Source: Leptospira sp.
GTDB taxonomy: Bacteria > Spirochaetota > Leptospiria > Leptospirales > Leptospiraceae
Direction: 5' to 3'
NCBI GenBank assembly: GCA_016742255.1
Contig: JACVCB010000026.1
Span: 1-54,599 of the forward strand
DNA length: 54,599 nt
Position 1 is the first letter of the stretch. Each line of letters starts with the position of its first letter. The position numbers were made by a program, and so were the translations under genes. Shown piece after piece: positions 24,962 to 35,600 of this stretch. The notes beneath the pieces are model-generated. The model saw nothing but the letters and a program-made list of their open reading frames with translations. It had not been told where the DNA came from and ran no database searches.

Positions 24962-27088
24962 TTAGTCTTGGATCACACTCATTGAGTATTCAGAAATTGC
25001 TTCACGGCGTTTTTCTGCATAATCTTTATGGAACCATAAGTCTTGTGTGGTCTTAGCAGATTTTTTATTACCAATTGTAATAGTTGTCATACAATGATCT
25101 ACAGCATACTTCATGGCTTCTTTCCCTGTTTCCCCAAGACCCTTGTTTCGTTTTTTACGAGTGATTTCCGCACCTTGTTTGTTGACTCTTGCAACTAACT
25201 TATCATAGTCGGAGTCATCAATACAGAAAACAGTTTCTTTTTTACCATCTTTCCACTTTACATCCACCTCATAGAGAGGTGCTGCCGAGATATTGATAAA
25301 ACCTAAATCAAACAGTTCAGGCCAATACTCATAAAAGAAAGACAACATCAAAGAACGAATCGCATACCCATCAAAATCGGCATCGGTGATGATACTGATT
25401 TTATCATAATTCAATTCATCAATGGATTTTACTTTTTGGTCGAGAGGAAGTCCCACGATGGCGACGATGTTTTTCATCTCTTCGTTTTGTAATGCTTTGG
25501 CTAGTGACATCCCTTTGCAGTTGAGCGGTTTTCCTCTGAGTGGGAACAAACCATGTAATTTTGGATTCCGCGCTGGGCGTAGTCCCGCAATTGCCGAATC
25601 CCCTTCTGCCACAAACAAAATTCGGCCTGGATCGTTTGGTTTGCCAGTCGGAGGCATAAGCTTAGGGATGTTGTTCCGAGACGCCTTACGGAGGCCTTTC
25701 TGCGCATCCTCGAGCTGTTTCATCTGGGTTCTACGTTCCATTACCAGCTTAATTTCTTCGATGAGGCCAGTTTTCTTCAAAAGTTTGTCGAGATGTTTGT
25801 CCACGGACTTTCGAATGTCTTCATTCAAATCGTTAATGAGGTAAGATTTATCTTGGGATTTAAAACGAGGGTTGAGAATCCGAAGGTTCACATACATGTG
25901 AAAACAACTTCTCACATCATTTCGTGTACATTGTGTATTGAGTTTTTTCTCTAAACTGACAATTTGTGATTTTTTACGAATCTCATCACAAAGTCTGTTT
26001 TCCAAATATTCAATCGCGGATCCACCTTGCGGGCAGAAAATAGAGTTCACCCAAGTGAGAGTTTTATTTTGTCCCACCACAACATAAGTATCCATATGGA
26101 TTTGTGAGGCAGAAGTTTTGTCTGCATAATCCAATTTGTAGTACACCATTTCGGAGTTACTAAAGATCTCATCAAAACCTTTTTTGAACTTATATTTTTC
26201 TTTTCCAGTTTTGTGAATAAAAACAACCTCAAGGCCAGGGTTTGACATCGCAATGTCTTGGAGGTATTGTTTCACCAAATTGATGTTAAAAGAAGTATCT
26301 AGGTTGTTGAAGTATGCGGGATTGAGTTCAAACTCAACTGTTGTTCCGTGGTCTTCTTTTTTCGCAACTTCTACAACCGCAGTCATCCCTGTTTTGTCAC
26401 AAGGTGCTTTTAGTTGTTTGATTTGGTCAGCGGATAATAAAGGGCAATCAACAAAGGTTCCATGTTCATCATAATACAAGTGAACACGTTCTGTATCTTC
26501 TTTGGAAAGTTTGAAACTGCGGATGACCTTTTTCACATCATCATGGATGCTAAACATTTTTTTGTAAGCTTTTCCACCGTTAATGGTTTTCACTCGGAAA
26601 AAAGAGGAAACCATTCTTACAAGTGAAATCCCCACCCCGTTTTGTCCGGCAACATGGTCTTCTTTCACTTTGTCGTCAAAGTTTTCCCCATACATCAAGT
26701 GGAGGTAAACTCCTTCCGCATTGTCGGCAGGGATACCACGTCCATTGTCTTGGATGGTCACACGTTTGCGATCCGTTGACAATTGGATGATGAGTTTGTT
26801 CATCTTATCTTTTTCAGGAATGGATTTGTCGTTTAAGTTCTTTCTGTATTCATCCACGCAGTTCATACATGCTTCATCCAAACATTTCAGTTTGGCTGGG
26901 ATGTCGGAAAGTTCTTCGTGTACGATATCATACTTACCAGAGTTATCTTTGGTAAAAAAATGTTGTTCAAATGTGGAAAGGGAGTTTTGCCCAAGCCACA
27001 TTCCTGTACGCATACGAACGTGTTCTACGTTCGATAATTTCTTAAAATTTCGCGAATTTCCTGAGGTTTTTTCAGTTTTTTGAGCCAT
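24962..27088 (-). CDS. T4-like type IIA DNA topoisomerase, ATPase/TOPRIM (large) subunit
   Basis: The 708-residue protein has a GHKL ATPase part ([30 protein letters not shown]), a transducer, and a TOPRIM part with EGDSAIAGL (about 492) and TDADFDG (about 566). The TOPRIM segment reads [13 protein letters not shown], then [16 protein letters not shown] and [11 protein letters not shown]. As I recall T4 gp39, its matching stretches are PLRGKVLNSWGMS and NWPELFEQGRI, whereas bacterial GyrB has GDSAGGSAKQGRDR and RYKGLGEMN. The protein would use ATP to pass DNA duplexes. It lies six bases after the A-subunit gene. Assignment to the T4-like branch is from remembered sequences and needs a tree. 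Confidence 0.85.
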   Translation of the reverse strand: MAQKTEKTSGNSRNFKKLSNVEHVRMRTGMWLGQNSLSTFEQHFFTKDNSGKYDIVHEELSDIPAKLKCLDEACMNCVDEYRKNLNDKSIPEKDKMNKLIIQLSTDRKRVTIQDNGRGIPADNAEGVYLHLMYGENFDDKVKEDHVAGQNGVGISLVRMVSSFFRVKTINGGKAYKKMFSIHDDVKKVIRSFKLSKEDTERVHLYYDEHGTFVDCPLLSADQIKQLKAPCDKTGMTAVVEVAKKEDHGTTVEFELNPAYFNNLDTSFNINLVKQYLQDIAMSNPGLEVVFIHKTGKEKYKFKKGFDEIFSNSEMVYYKLDYADKTSASQIHMDTYVVVGQNKTLTWVNSIFCPQGGSAIEYLENRLCDEIRKKSQIVSLEKKLNTQCTRNDVRSCFHMYVNLRILNPRFKSQDKSYLINDLNEDIRKSVDKHLDKLLKKTGLIEEIKLVMERRTQMKQLEDAQKGLRKASRNNIPKLMPPTGKPNDPGRILFVAEGDSAIAGLRPARNPKLHGLFPLRGKPLNCKGMSLAKALQNEEMKNIVAIVGLPLDQKVKSIDELNYDKISIITDADFDGYAIRSLMLSFFYEYWPELFDLGFINISAAPLYEVDVKWKDGKKETVFCIDDSDYDKLVARVNKQGAEITRKKRNKGLGETGKEAMKYAVDHCMTTITIGNKKSAKTTQDLWFHKDYAEKRREAISEYSMSVIQD

Positions 27089-27094
27089 AATTAT

Positions 27095-28465
27095 CTATTT
27101 CGGATCCCATTTTTTCTTCAGTTCATCCAACTCATCAGTCATAAATCCTGTGAGTTTTTTATCATCTTTTTGCAAAGCCGTATACTCAGTGTATTTGGTT
27201 TTTGCTTCTACAATGGCTTCTTCACATTTACGAACTTCTTCCAAAGTCATACGGTAAACGGGAATGGAACTCAACCATTCGAAGTAAACGAATTTGGCAG
27301 CTTTTAACTTTTCTTCGAATTCTTTTTTCGATTTAATGCCTGTTACTTTTTCGTTCCATTTTTCTTTGATGAATCGAATGAGTTCGGAGTTCCGATCAAT
27401 TTTTTCTTTTTCTAACCCAGCAAGTCGTTTGAATCTGCGGATGAGATGGGTTTTTCGGAAATCACAGAAACGTTTGATGATTTCTTCTGGAACAAAATTA
27501 CGAAGTTTTCCTTCATGTGTGATGACATTGATGGTTAATACTTCATTGTTTTCTTTGGAGAAAAGTTCTTTGATTTCTTTCTCGGAAGGTTCTTCGCCTT
27601 TTTTAGCAACAAGTTCGATTTTAAACGTTTGGCTGGAATGATCAATGTAGTCCTTTAACCAATTGTCTTTCTTTTCGATTAAATCATCTAAGTAGTTCAC
27701 AACCTTTTCACGGTTCCAGTTCATGGGAGAATCTACTAAAAACAATTTCCCATCTTCTTTTTTGAAACCAAATGTAGTAGACATGATAGTGCTTCCATTG
27801 TCATTTTTGGACATTTTTACCTCTCCACCGTACCCTTTGTACCATGGAGTGATCTTTTTCGGTTTGCCCGTTTTTAAATACGTGACTTGAGAATCAATGA
27901 CGTCACTGAGTTTGTGTGCTGGAATAAAACAACGAAATCCCGTTGCAATCCCTTGGATGTTATTTAAGAGAACAACAGGAACCTTTCCAACAAAATGAAT
28001 TGGTTCATCTTCTGTTTCATCGTAGTTTTTGACATAATCAATGTCAGGTAAACTTTCAAAAAATCCTAAGTCTTTGGCAAAGTCAGAAAGTTTGACTTCT
28101 GTATAACGGGGAGATGCAATTGCATTGGGATCAAGTACGTCACCAAAAGTTCCTTCCCCATGAACCAAAGGATAGTTGTTTGCAAATGCAAAGTCTTGTG
28201 CCATTTGGGAAAGGGCATCTTGGATCGATCTGTCTCCATGTGGATGGTATCCCATCGCAAGACCCGCTACTTTTACTGTTTTGGTATGACGGTTTCTCGC
28301 ATCAGAGTTCCACATCGCCCAAAGAATGCGTCGTTGAACAGGCTTTAGGCCATCAATTTCTTGTGGAATGGCTCTCGAATCGCATACATAGCGGGAGTAT
28401 TTCCTTTGGTCATCGTTAACTTGGTCTTCAAAGGGGCGTTTCGGATACTGTTCTTCGTTCTTCAT
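27095..28465 (-). CDS. T4-like type IIA DNA topoisomerase, DNA-cleaving (medium) subunit
   Basis: From the ATG at 28465 the protein has 456 residues; a GTG five codons earlier is open but has no ribosome site. The breakage-reunion domain is clear: [33 protein letters not shown] and the active-site Tyr in [11 protein letters not shown] (Tyr 121). It ends after the coiled coil ([19 protein letters not shown] ... [10 protein letters not shown]), with no GyrA/ParC beta-pinwheel tail. This is the length of T4 gp52 (about 440), and the tail pattern resembles gp52. The order A then B, six bases apart, differs from usual gyrB-gyrA operons. It is likely a second topoisomerase besides gyrase. Confidence 0.85.
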   Translation of the reverse strand: MKNEEQYPKRPFEDQVNDDQRKYSRYVCDSRAIPQEIDGLKPVQRRILWAMWNSDARNRHTKTVKVAGLAMGYHPHGDRSIQDALSQMAQDFAFANNYPLVHGEGTFGDVLDPNAIASPRYTEVKLSDFAKDLGFFESLPDIDYVKNYDETEDEPIHFVGKVPVVLLNNIQGIATGFRCFIPAHKLSDVIDSQVTYLKTGKPKKITPWYKGYGGEVKMSKNDNGSTIMSTTFGFKKEDGKLFLVDSPMNWNREKVVNYLDDLIEKKDNWLKDYIDHSSQTFKIELVAKKGEEPSEKEIKELFSKENNEVLTINVITHEGKLRNFVPEEIIKRFCDFRKTHLIRRFKRLAGLEKEKIDRNSELIRFIKEKWNEKVTGIKSKKEFEEKLKAAKFVYFEWLSSIPVYRMTLEEVRKCEEAIVEAKTKYTEYTALQKDDKKLTGFMTDELDELKKKWDPK

Positions 28466-28545
28466 GGTTCCAAATGACACAGGGGTGCGATGAATTGACT
28501 TGTCAAGCGGTTTTCCCTTTTTAGACTGGCGATACGCACCTATCT

Positions 28546-29418
28546 ATGTCCCCACAAACTCAAGAATACTCCCGTTTTCATTGGCTAATCTGGTTCTTGA
28601 TTTTTTTTTCTGGGTGGAGTTGCCAAACAGTCAATTCTCTCCTTTCGAGAGATCCTAAATCCGAAATTCCTGCTTCCGTTTTATTCCTCAAATCACCTCG
28701 AAAAATGAGTTCCACTTTCTTCAAAGATGGGTCTTCTCATTACCGTTGTATCCAATGGGAACCAGGCAAATCCAGTGGATACGCAGAAAAAATTGAGTTC
28801 AGTTTCATTGCTTACGACACTAATTTTTCAAACAATATCAATGCAGAATTTGGGAATGACGTTGTTGAATCCTACAAACTTATTTGGAATCGCAAAGTTG
28901 GAAAATTCCAACGAGATAAACTTGAGAAAAAAATTGTCTTTGTTTATAAGGAATCTTTTTTCAAAGAAGTGAAGGGAAATACAATCGAAACACTTCTCGA
29001 AAACCAAATCGCTTATAAAGAAAATAAGTTTGTCATCGATGAGATGGAAGTGTTTGAACTCAATGGAGATACGGGAATCCTTTTAGAAGAAGGAAATCGT
29101 TCTGAAATTGGTGGAGAAAATCGTTGGTCTCACAATCTTGGTTCCAATCAATTTTTTACATCTTCCAGCACATACACCAAAATCAACAACCAAACGATTG
29201 TTACGGAACATACTTCCACAAACTACGACTACCACCAACTTAGTTATGAATGGAATGAATCAGAACCGGACAAACTTTTTTTCAAACCCATTTATAAAGA
29301 AAACAATCTGCAATTATTTTTTGTTCCTCCCTATACCAATGGTCTCACTACCAAAACCAAAGAACCATTTGGATACAAACGATTGGGAGATTTTTTACTC
29401 AAAGAGGAAATCAAATGA
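28546..29418 (+). CDS. Probable lipoprotein of unknown function
   Basis: The 290-residue protein begins with a hydrophobic segment ending FSGWSC (Cys about 26), a loose spirochaetal lipobox. The mature part is beta-rich and acidic or amide-rich, with pieces such as [23 protein letters not shown]. No family is recognised. The stop overlaps the gltX start (ATGA), so this protein and glutamyl-tRNA synthetase are made from one message. It diverges from the topoisomerase operon across a gap of about 80 bases. Confidence 0.65.
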   Translation: MSPQTQEYSRFHWLIWFLIFFSGWSCQTVNSLLSRDPKSEIPASVLFLKSPRKMSSTFFKDGSSHYRCIQWEPGKSSGYAEKIEFSFIAYDTNFSNNINAEFGNDVVESYKLIWNRKVGKFQRDKLEKKIVFVYKESFFKEVKGNTIETLLENQIAYKENKFVIDEMEVFELNGDTGILLEEGNRSEIGGENRWSHNLGSNQFFTSSSTYTKINNQTIVTEHTSTNYDYHQLSYEWNESEPDKLFFKPIYKENNLQLFFVPPYTNGLTTKTKEPFGYKRLGDFLLKEEIK

Positions 29419-30968
29419 CAGAAGTTCGTACCCGTTTTGCCCCATCCCCTTCCGGATTCCTCCACGTTGGTGGAGCAAGGACTGCTCTATTTAATTATTT
29501 ATATGCAAAGGCAAAAAAAGGGAAATTTTTACTTCGGATCGAAGACACAGACCAAGACAGATCCACAGAAGCATCCTTCAAAATCATCTTAGAATCACTC
29601 AAATGGCTAGGAATGGAATGGGACGAAGGTCCTGGAGTTGGTGGACCTAACGGGCCTTATACTCAATCAGAACGAATCCATATCTACAAAGAATACACAG
29701 ACAAACTCATCCAAGAAAAAAAAGCTTATCGATGTTTTTGTACGGCAGATGAACTAGAAGGCAAAAAAAAACAAGCAGATGCAATGGGGATTCCTTACAT
29801 CTATGATGGAAAATGTTCTGATTTAAGTGACGCAGAAATTCATTCACAACTAGAGAAAAAAACTCCCTTTACAGTTCGGTTCAAAACACCTCACAAAATT
29901 GTGATCGTAGATGATATGATCCAAGGCAAAGTAAAGTTTGAATCAAAACTCATTGGTGATTTTATCATCGTAAAGTCGGATGGATTCCCTTCGTATAACT
30001 ATGCTGTGGTGATCGATGATGCACTGATGAACATCACTCATGTAATCCGAGGTGTTGGCCATCTTTCCAATACACCAAGACAAATTTTAATTTTTGAAGC
30101 ATTTGGCTTCCCTCTCCCACGATTTGCACATGCCAGCGAAATTGTTGGAACAGATGGTAAAAAACTATCCAAACGAGCTGGTGCCACATCTGTCCTTGCG
30201 TTCCGTGATTTAGGATACTCAAGTGAAACGATGCGGAACTACATGGCACTCCTTGGATGGACTTCCCCCGACGGAAAAGAATACATGAGTGATGATGAAT
30301 TGTGTTCTGTCTTTGATGTGGAACGTTGTTCGAAATCTCCTGCTACCTTCGATGTATTCAAAAAACTCAAAGAAGAAGAAAAAGAAACTGTCGACTTCAA
30401 TAAACTTTCCTTACTTGGCCTTGCTGAATACCTAAACCCAAAATCAAAACTCAATTGGATGTCCAATAAGTACATCCGTGATGCAAAAATTGAAACTCTT
30501 GGCAAAGCACTCGAACCATTTTTAAAAGACTGCCAAATCCCTGACGCGTATAAGTCAGGTGAGAACCCACAACTCCTTTCCATCTTGGATTCAGTTCGTG
30601 TGTATTTGGACAGACTCATCCAAGCCCCTCCTTACATTGAAGAATTCTTTTTAGAGAATGTCAGTTTCGAAAATGACGAAGCCAAACAATTGGTGTCCGA
30701 AGGCAAAGGAATAGAAGTCGTCACTCACTTTTACCAAATGGTCAAAGGAAGTTCTCTCACCACTCCTGATGCATACAAAGAAATAATGGCAAAAGTTGGC
30801 GAAGTGACTGGCGAAAAAGGAAGGACTCTTTTTATGCCAATTCGTGCGATCACGACAGGTAAGTCACATGGATTGGAACTTCCTATCCTCTTTAGCCTAC
30901 TGGGACAAGAGAAGATGGTCAAACGGATGGAACAATTGGCAGGTTCCTTAGGTATTTCACTTAGGTAA
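29415..30968 (+). CDS. gltX: Glutamyl-tRNA synthetase
   Basis: The 517-residue class I synthetase attaches glutamate to tRNA in the cytoplasm. The HIGH-type motif is in [19 protein letters not shown] (about 6-24), followed by [11 protein letters not shown]; the KMSKS-type motif is KLSKRAG at about 253-259. The C-terminal helical anticodon-binding domain runs to the end. The length is usual for bacterial GltX. Whether it also charges tRNA-Gln, with later amidation, cannot be told here. Confidence 0.97.
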   Translation: MTEVRTRFAPSPSGFLHVGGARTALFNYLYAKAKKGKFLLRIEDTDQDRSTEASFKIILESLKWLGMEWDEGPGVGGPNGPYTQSERIHIYKEYTDKLIQEKKAYRCFCTADELEGKKKQADAMGIPYIYDGKCSDLSDAEIHSQLEKKTPFTVRFKTPHKIVIVDDMIQGKVKFESKLIGDFIIVKSDGFPSYNYAVVIDDALMNITHVIRGVGHLSNTPRQILIFEAFGFPLPRFAHASEIVGTDGKKLSKRAGATSVLAFRDLGYSSETMRNYMALLGWTSPDGKEYMSDDELCSVFDVERCSKSPATFDVFKKLKEEEKETVDFNKLSLLGLAEYLNPKSKLNWMSNKYIRDAKIETLGKALEPFLKDCQIPDAYKSGENPQLLSILDSVRVYLDRLIQAPPYIEEFFLENVSFENDEAKQLVSEGKGIEVVTHFYQMVKGSSLTTPDAYKEIMAKVGEVTGEKGRTLFMPIRAITTGKSHGLELPILFSLLGQEKMVKRMEQLAGSLGISLR

Positions 30969-31034
30969 ATTTTTTACTCAGACGTTCCGTTTTCGGGTAT
31001 TTTTGACTTTTTTTCTCACTTCGTATCGTGTAAT

Positions 31035-31664
31035 ATGATGAGAGAGAGGAAAAGGCGGCCATTGACAGCACCATCTGAAGTGATTCCCTATCTGTTAAGC
31101 CCTTCGCCAGGTTCATACGCCATGTTCCTGCCTCCCGATATGTCCTCTGTCAAACAATTCCGCAGTGAATTAAGACGAACGTTAGAAGACAATGGGTTCA
31201 GTTCTGACAACATCATGCAAATTGAACTCGCAGCCGACGAAGCACTCACCAATGCCGTTGCTGCCAATGTATCTTGTGACTGTGATGAGACCATCATCTG
31301 CCGTTGGCGGATTGATTCTGCAAAGTTCACTTTGTACATTTTGGATTATGGATCAGGTTTATCGGGTGAGTCACCCGTTCCAGACAATGACAAAGAACTT
31401 TTGCGTTCCAACCAATCCCAATGTTTTTCAACCTTCCTCGATCACATCAAAAACCACCAAAGCAAAAAACCAGAAACCCTTCCTTATAATGGTTCCGGCC
31501 AAAAACATAAGAACATGGGAAAAGGATTGAAAATAATCAATGCCATGATGGACTCCGTTAAAGTAATGTTTCACGGAGAAGGAATGGTAGACGAAGCACC
31601 TGCTGGATTCAAAGTTATGGGATCCATCGTCGCTCTCGAATACGACCGTTCCAAACACTTATAA
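31035..31664 (+). CDS. RsbW-like serine kinase / anti-sigma factor (GHKL ATPase)
   Basis: The single-domain GHKL ATPase has an N-box (ELAADEALTNAVAAN, about 67-81), DYGSGL at about 104-109 and GKGLKIINAMMDSV at about 161-174. Proteins of this kind hold sigma factors or phosphorylate an antagonist in partner-switch pathways. The ATG at 31035 gives 209 residues but has no ribosome site; TTG at 31062 has AAAGG six bases upstream and would give about 200 residues beginning TAPSEV. A TTGACT box at 31003-31008 may be the -35 element. Its partner is not in the window. It is followed by a coupled glycosyltransferase gene. Confidence 0.8.
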   Translation: MMRERKRRPLTAPSEVIPYLLSPSPGSYAMFLPPDMSSVKQFRSELRRTLEDNGFSSDNIMQIELAADEALTNAVAANVSCDCDETIICRWRIDSAKFTLYILDYGSGLSGESPVPDNDKELLRSNQSQCFSTFLDHIKNHQSKKPETLPYNGSGQKHKNMGKGLKIINAMMDSVKVMFHGEGMVDEAPAGFKVMGSIVALEYDRSKHL

Positions 31665-31665
31665 T

Positions 31666-32772
31666 TTGATCCTACATATCAACACTTCTCGCGAATGGCG
31701 CGGTGGAGAACAACAGCTTTATTATCTCGTTCAAGGTTTGGCAAATTACAAAATCCCACAAATGGTAGTGGGTCAACCAGGTTCTCCACTCGAAACAAAA
31801 TGTAAAGACAATGGATACGAATTTGTTCCCATTGAGATGCGTGGAGAATGGGACAGAAAAGCATATAAGAATATTCGATCTCTCTGTTTATCTAAAAATA
31901 TCAAACTAATCCATACCCATACTGCACATGCACATACATTAGCATTACTAGCCAAACGAAACCATCTTAATATTCCTCTCATCGTATCAAGGAGAGTGGA
32001 TTTTAAACCAAAAACTAGTTTTTTCTCAAGATGGAAATACCAACACCCAGCTAACGATTATTACCTTCCCGTTTCTCAAAAAATTAAAGAAGTGATGATG
32101 AGTAGCAAAATTGCTCCAGAAAGGATCATCACTGTTTATTCTGGGATTGATCTCAAACGATTTTCAAAACCCACTGCACATGAATACTTACGTGAAGAGT
32201 TTCAAATTCCCAAAAAAGCGGTGATCATTGGAAATGTGGCTGCCCTTGTTGACCACAAAGACCAAGAAACCTTAATACATGCCATCTCTAAGATGAAAAC
32301 AAATTTGGATTTTCGGCTTTTAATTGTGGGCGAAGGGAAACTAGAAAAAAAACTAAAAACACTCACCGAAAGTTTAAACCTAAATGATAAGATTATTTTC
32401 ACTGGATATAGAAAGGATATTCCCGCCTTACTTTCCTTATTCGATATATTTACACTCACGTCAAAGGAAGAAGGACTTGGGACTGCTGTTTTAGACGCAA
32501 TGGCTTGTAGTTTGCCTATTGTCGCAACCAATGGTGGTGGGATTGGAGAGATGTTGGATCATAACGAAGGTGCATTTGTTTGCCCTGTGGGAGATTCAGA
32601 AGTGATTGCCCAAGGTCTAGACAAACTTGTTTCTTCAGAAGACCTAAGGGAGCAATTCGGAAACTTCAATAAAACTTCTGTTAAACGATTTTCTGTTACA
32701 AAAACAATCGATAAAACTAAATTGATTTATTATTCCTTTTTAGGTGATTCCTTATACGGAGAAGGCAAATGA
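31666..32772 (+). CDS. Family 4 glycosyltransferase
   Basis: The 368-residue GT-B enzyme begins at TTG 31666, one base after the RsbW-like stop. The N-terminal domain has the acceptor-side loop SREWRGGEQQLY and the HTHTAHAHT segment; the C-terminal domain has the nucleotide-sugar site KEEGLGTAVLDAMACSLPIVATNGGG with its Glu and Gly-rich turn. Enzymes of this family add a sugar to lipid or polysaccharide acceptors, so a role in lipopolysaccharide or another surface glycan is likely. It overlaps polA (ATGA), an unusual partner. Confidence 0.88.
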   Translation: MILHINTSREWRGGEQQLYYLVQGLANYKIPQMVVGQPGSPLETKCKDNGYEFVPIEMRGEWDRKAYKNIRSLCLSKNIKLIHTHTAHAHTLALLAKRNHLNIPLIVSRRVDFKPKTSFFSRWKYQHPANDYYLPVSQKIKEVMMSSKIAPERIITVYSGIDLKRFSKPTAHEYLREEFQIPKKAVIIGNVAALVDHKDQETLIHAISKMKTNLDFRLLIVGEGKLEKKLKTLTESLNLNDKIIFTGYRKDIPALLSLFDIFTLTSKEEGLGTAVLDAMACSLPIVATNGGGIGEMLDHNEGAFVCPVGDSEVIAQGLDKLVSSEDLREQFGNFNKTSVKRFSVTKTIDKTKLIYYSFLGDSLYGEGK

Positions 32773-35600
32773 GTGGGAGACTATTAATCATTGATGGGCA
32801 TGCACTTGCCTTTCGGGCTTATTTTGCATTTGCAGCTTCGAATCTAACCAATTCCAAAACTGGATTACCCAGTGGTGCTATTTTTGGATTTTGGAGGATG
32901 CTATTTAAACTGCTCCAAGATGAACATGTCACCCATATTGCTTTCACATTTGATCCAGGCACAAGGTTAGAAAGAAACGATCTTTATGAAGAATACAAAG
33001 CGCATAGAAAACCTATGCCAGAGGATTTAAAACCTCAAATTCATAAAATTTATGAAATGTTACAAGCGTTGGAATTTCCCATGTATAAAATCAATGGAAT
33101 CGAAGCAGATGATATCATTGGTTCCTTATGCAAAAAATTTGGGAAAGAATTTGAAGAGATTGTCATCCTTTCAAGTGATAAAGATTTATACCAAGTATTA
33201 GACAAAAACATACACATGTTACGTGGGAAACGGGGTGTATCTGAATTTGAAAAAATAGATCCCAAGTGGGTGAAGGCAAATATTGGGATCACAAAAGAAC
33301 AAGTTCCTGATTATATGGGACTTCTAGGTGATGCTTCTGACAATATTCCTGGCGTAAAAGGGATTGGAGAAAAAGGTGCTGCAAAACTCATCCAAGAATT
33401 TGGAGATTTAGAAACCATTTACAAAAAAATTGATAAGGTCAAAAACAAATCACTTATCGATAAACTCATTGCTGAAAAAGAAAATGCATTTTTATCCAGG
33501 AAACTGGCAACCATCGTAACCAATCTCAAACTAGACATCAAAAAGTCGGATCTAAAATTACCGAACTACCATGACCCCAAAAAAGTTCAGTATTTTAAGG
33601 ACGAAGGTTACAATGTCCTCCATCGTGATTTAGCAAAACAAGCAGGGATTCCCATTGTAAGTGATGGTGATACAAAAGAAGAATCTCCTGCGGCCAAAAA
33701 ATCATCGAAAGGAAAAAAAGAAACAATCACAGAAGTTTCTTCAGATGGATCCAAAAAAGGAAAATCTGCTGTTTCCACGACTGCAGTTGTCGCCAAAAAG
33801 TCATACAAACGAATTCAGTCCATTGATGAATTAAAAAAGATCATCTCAAAACTTAACCCTAAAAAACCATTATCTATCGATACTGAAACAACTTCACAAG
33901 ACCCGATGATGGCAGAAATACTTGGTATCTCTTTTTCAGAAGAACCAGGTGTTGCTTATTACATTGCATTTTCGCATTCAGAATCTATTTACAGCCACCT
34001 TCTCCCTTCAGCAGAAGAAACACTTAAGATCCTCAAACCGATGTTAGAGGATTCAAAATGGAAAAAATTAGGCCAAAACATTAAATACGATCTCCTTGTA
34101 TTTAGAAATTATGGGATTGAATTAAAAGGCATTTACTTTGATACAATGCTTGCTTCCTATCTCTTAAATCCAGGAGAACGACGCCATAATATGGATGATA
34201 TGGCAGTCGATTACCTAAACTACAAAACTATCACTTACGAAGAGTTAGTTGGCACTGGAAAAAAGAAACAAAATCTCTACGATATTGATCCAGACAAAGT
34301 ATCCGAATATGCCTGTGAAGATGCGGACATTACCTTACAACTTCATAATGCTCTTGCACCTAAAATGGAAGAAGGCATACATAAAAAACTGTTTTATGAA
34401 ATGGAAATGCCAGTACTACTTACATTGGCTGATATGGAATTTGAAGGAATTGCCGTAGACAAAAAGTACTTTGAATCATTGTCAGTTACCTTTGATACCA
34501 AAATCAAAGATCATGAAAAAAACATTCATTTTTATGCGGGAAGACAGTTTAATGTTAATTCAACAAAAGAATTGCAAACAGTTTTATTTGAAGACTTACG
34601 ACTGCCTGCTGAGAAAAAAACGCAAACAGGGTATTCAACTGACCATTCGGTTTTAGAATCTCTACAAGGCACTCATCCCATCATCGATGATTTATTAGCC
34701 ATTCGTAAATTCTCAAAATTAAAATCCACTTATACGGATACTTTGCCAACACTTGTGAATCCAAAAACCAATCGGATCCACACAAGTTATAACCAAACCA
34801 TTGCTGCTACGGGAAGACTCTCTTCTACCAATCCAAACTTACAAAACATTCCCATCAAAGATGAAGAAGGAAGGTTGTTACGGAAAGGGTTTATTGCGAA
34901 AAAAGGTTTTGAAATCCTTTCACTTGACTATAGCCAAATAGAACTTCGAATCATGGCTCATTTCTCCAATGATCCCAATATGATTGATGCATACAAATCG
35001 GGAGCCGACATTCACAAACGAACAGCAGCAGGTATTTTTGGAGTTTCGGAAGACCAAGTAACTCCCGATATGCGAAACAAAGCAAAAGTGGTTAATTTTT
35101 CTGTGATTTATGGTGTTACTTCTTTTGGTTTATCTAATAATTTGAGAATCAGCCGAAAAGAAGCAAAAGAGTTTATAGAGAAATACTTTGCCGCTTACAA
35201 AGGTGTTGCCACCTATATGGAAGAGATCGTTGAGTTCTGCAAAGAAAATGGATATGTAGAAACCTTACTTGGTCGTAGGCGTTACCTTCCCGATATCCAC
35301 TCTACCCATAAAATGGTAAGTGAAGGTGCCAAACGAGTTGCGATCAATTCCCCCATCCAAGGGACGTCGGCCGATATGATCAAATTGGCTATGATTCGGA
35401 TCCATGAAAAAATCAAAAAAGAATCCTTTCGATCCAAACTTTTATTACAAGTGCATGATGAACTCGTATTTGAGGTAGATCCGAAAGAAAAAAAAGAATT
35501 TTACCAAATGGCAAAAGAAGAAATGGAATCTGCAATGAAACTCAAAGTTCCAATTGTCGCACAAGGGAAGTTTGGTGGAAATTGGGATGAAGCACATTAG
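32769..35600 (+). CDS. polA: DNA polymerase I
   Basis: The 943-residue protein is full length with all three PolA activities. The 5'-nuclease domain shows IDGHALAFRAYFAFA, EADDIIGSL, SSDKDLYQVL and GDASDNIPGVKGIGEKGA. The 3'-5' proofreading site keeps DTE (SIDTETTSQDP), N-x3-D (QNIKYD) and the Y-x3-D region YACEDADITLQL, so it is probably active. The polymerase domain has YSQIELRIMAHFS, RNKAKVVNFSVIYG, the O-helix region and VHDELVFEV. A lysine/serine-rich linker at about 297-345 joins the nuclease domain to the Klenow part. It removes primers and fills gaps. Confidence 0.97.
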   Translation: MSGRLLIIDGHALAFRAYFAFAASNLTNSKTGLPSGAIFGFWRMLFKLLQDEHVTHIAFTFDPGTRLERNDLYEEYKAHRKPMPEDLKPQIHKIYEMLQALEFPMYKINGIEADDIIGSLCKKFGKEFEEIVILSSDKDLYQVLDKNIHMLRGKRGVSEFEKIDPKWVKANIGITKEQVPDYMGLLGDASDNIPGVKGIGEKGAAKLIQEFGDLETIYKKIDKVKNKSLIDKLIAEKENAFLSRKLATIVTNLKLDIKKSDLKLPNYHDPKKVQYFKDEGYNVLHRDLAKQAGIPIVSDGDTKEESPAAKKSSKGKKETITEVSSDGSKKGKSAVSTTAVVAKKSYKRIQSIDELKKIISKLNPKKPLSIDTETTSQDPMMAEILGISFSEEPGVAYYIAFSHSESIYSHLLPSAEETLKILKPMLEDSKWKKLGQNIKYDLLVFRNYGIELKGIYFDTMLASYLLNPGERRHNMDDMAVDYLNYKTITYEELVGTGKKKQNLYDIDPDKVSEYACEDADITLQLHNALAPKMEEGIHKKLFYEMEMPVLLTLADMEFEGIAVDKKYFESLSVTFDTKIKDHEKNIHFYAGRQFNVNSTKELQTVLFEDLRLPAEKKTQTGYSTDHSVLESLQGTHPIIDDLLAIRKFSKLKSTYTDTLPTLVNPKTNRIHTSYNQTIAATGRLSSTNPNLQNIPIKDEEGRLLRKGFIAKKGFEILSLDYSQIELRIMAHFSNDPNMIDAYKSGADIHKRTAAGIFGVSEDQVTPDMRNKAKVVNFSVIYGVTSFGLSNNLRISRKEAKEFIEKYFAAYKGVATYMEEIVEFCKENGYVETLLGRRRYLPDIHSTHKMVSEGAKRVAINSPIQGTSADMIKLAMIRIHEKIKKESFRSKLLLQVHDELVFEVDPKEKKEFYQMAKEEMESAMKLKVPIVAQGKFGGNWDEAH

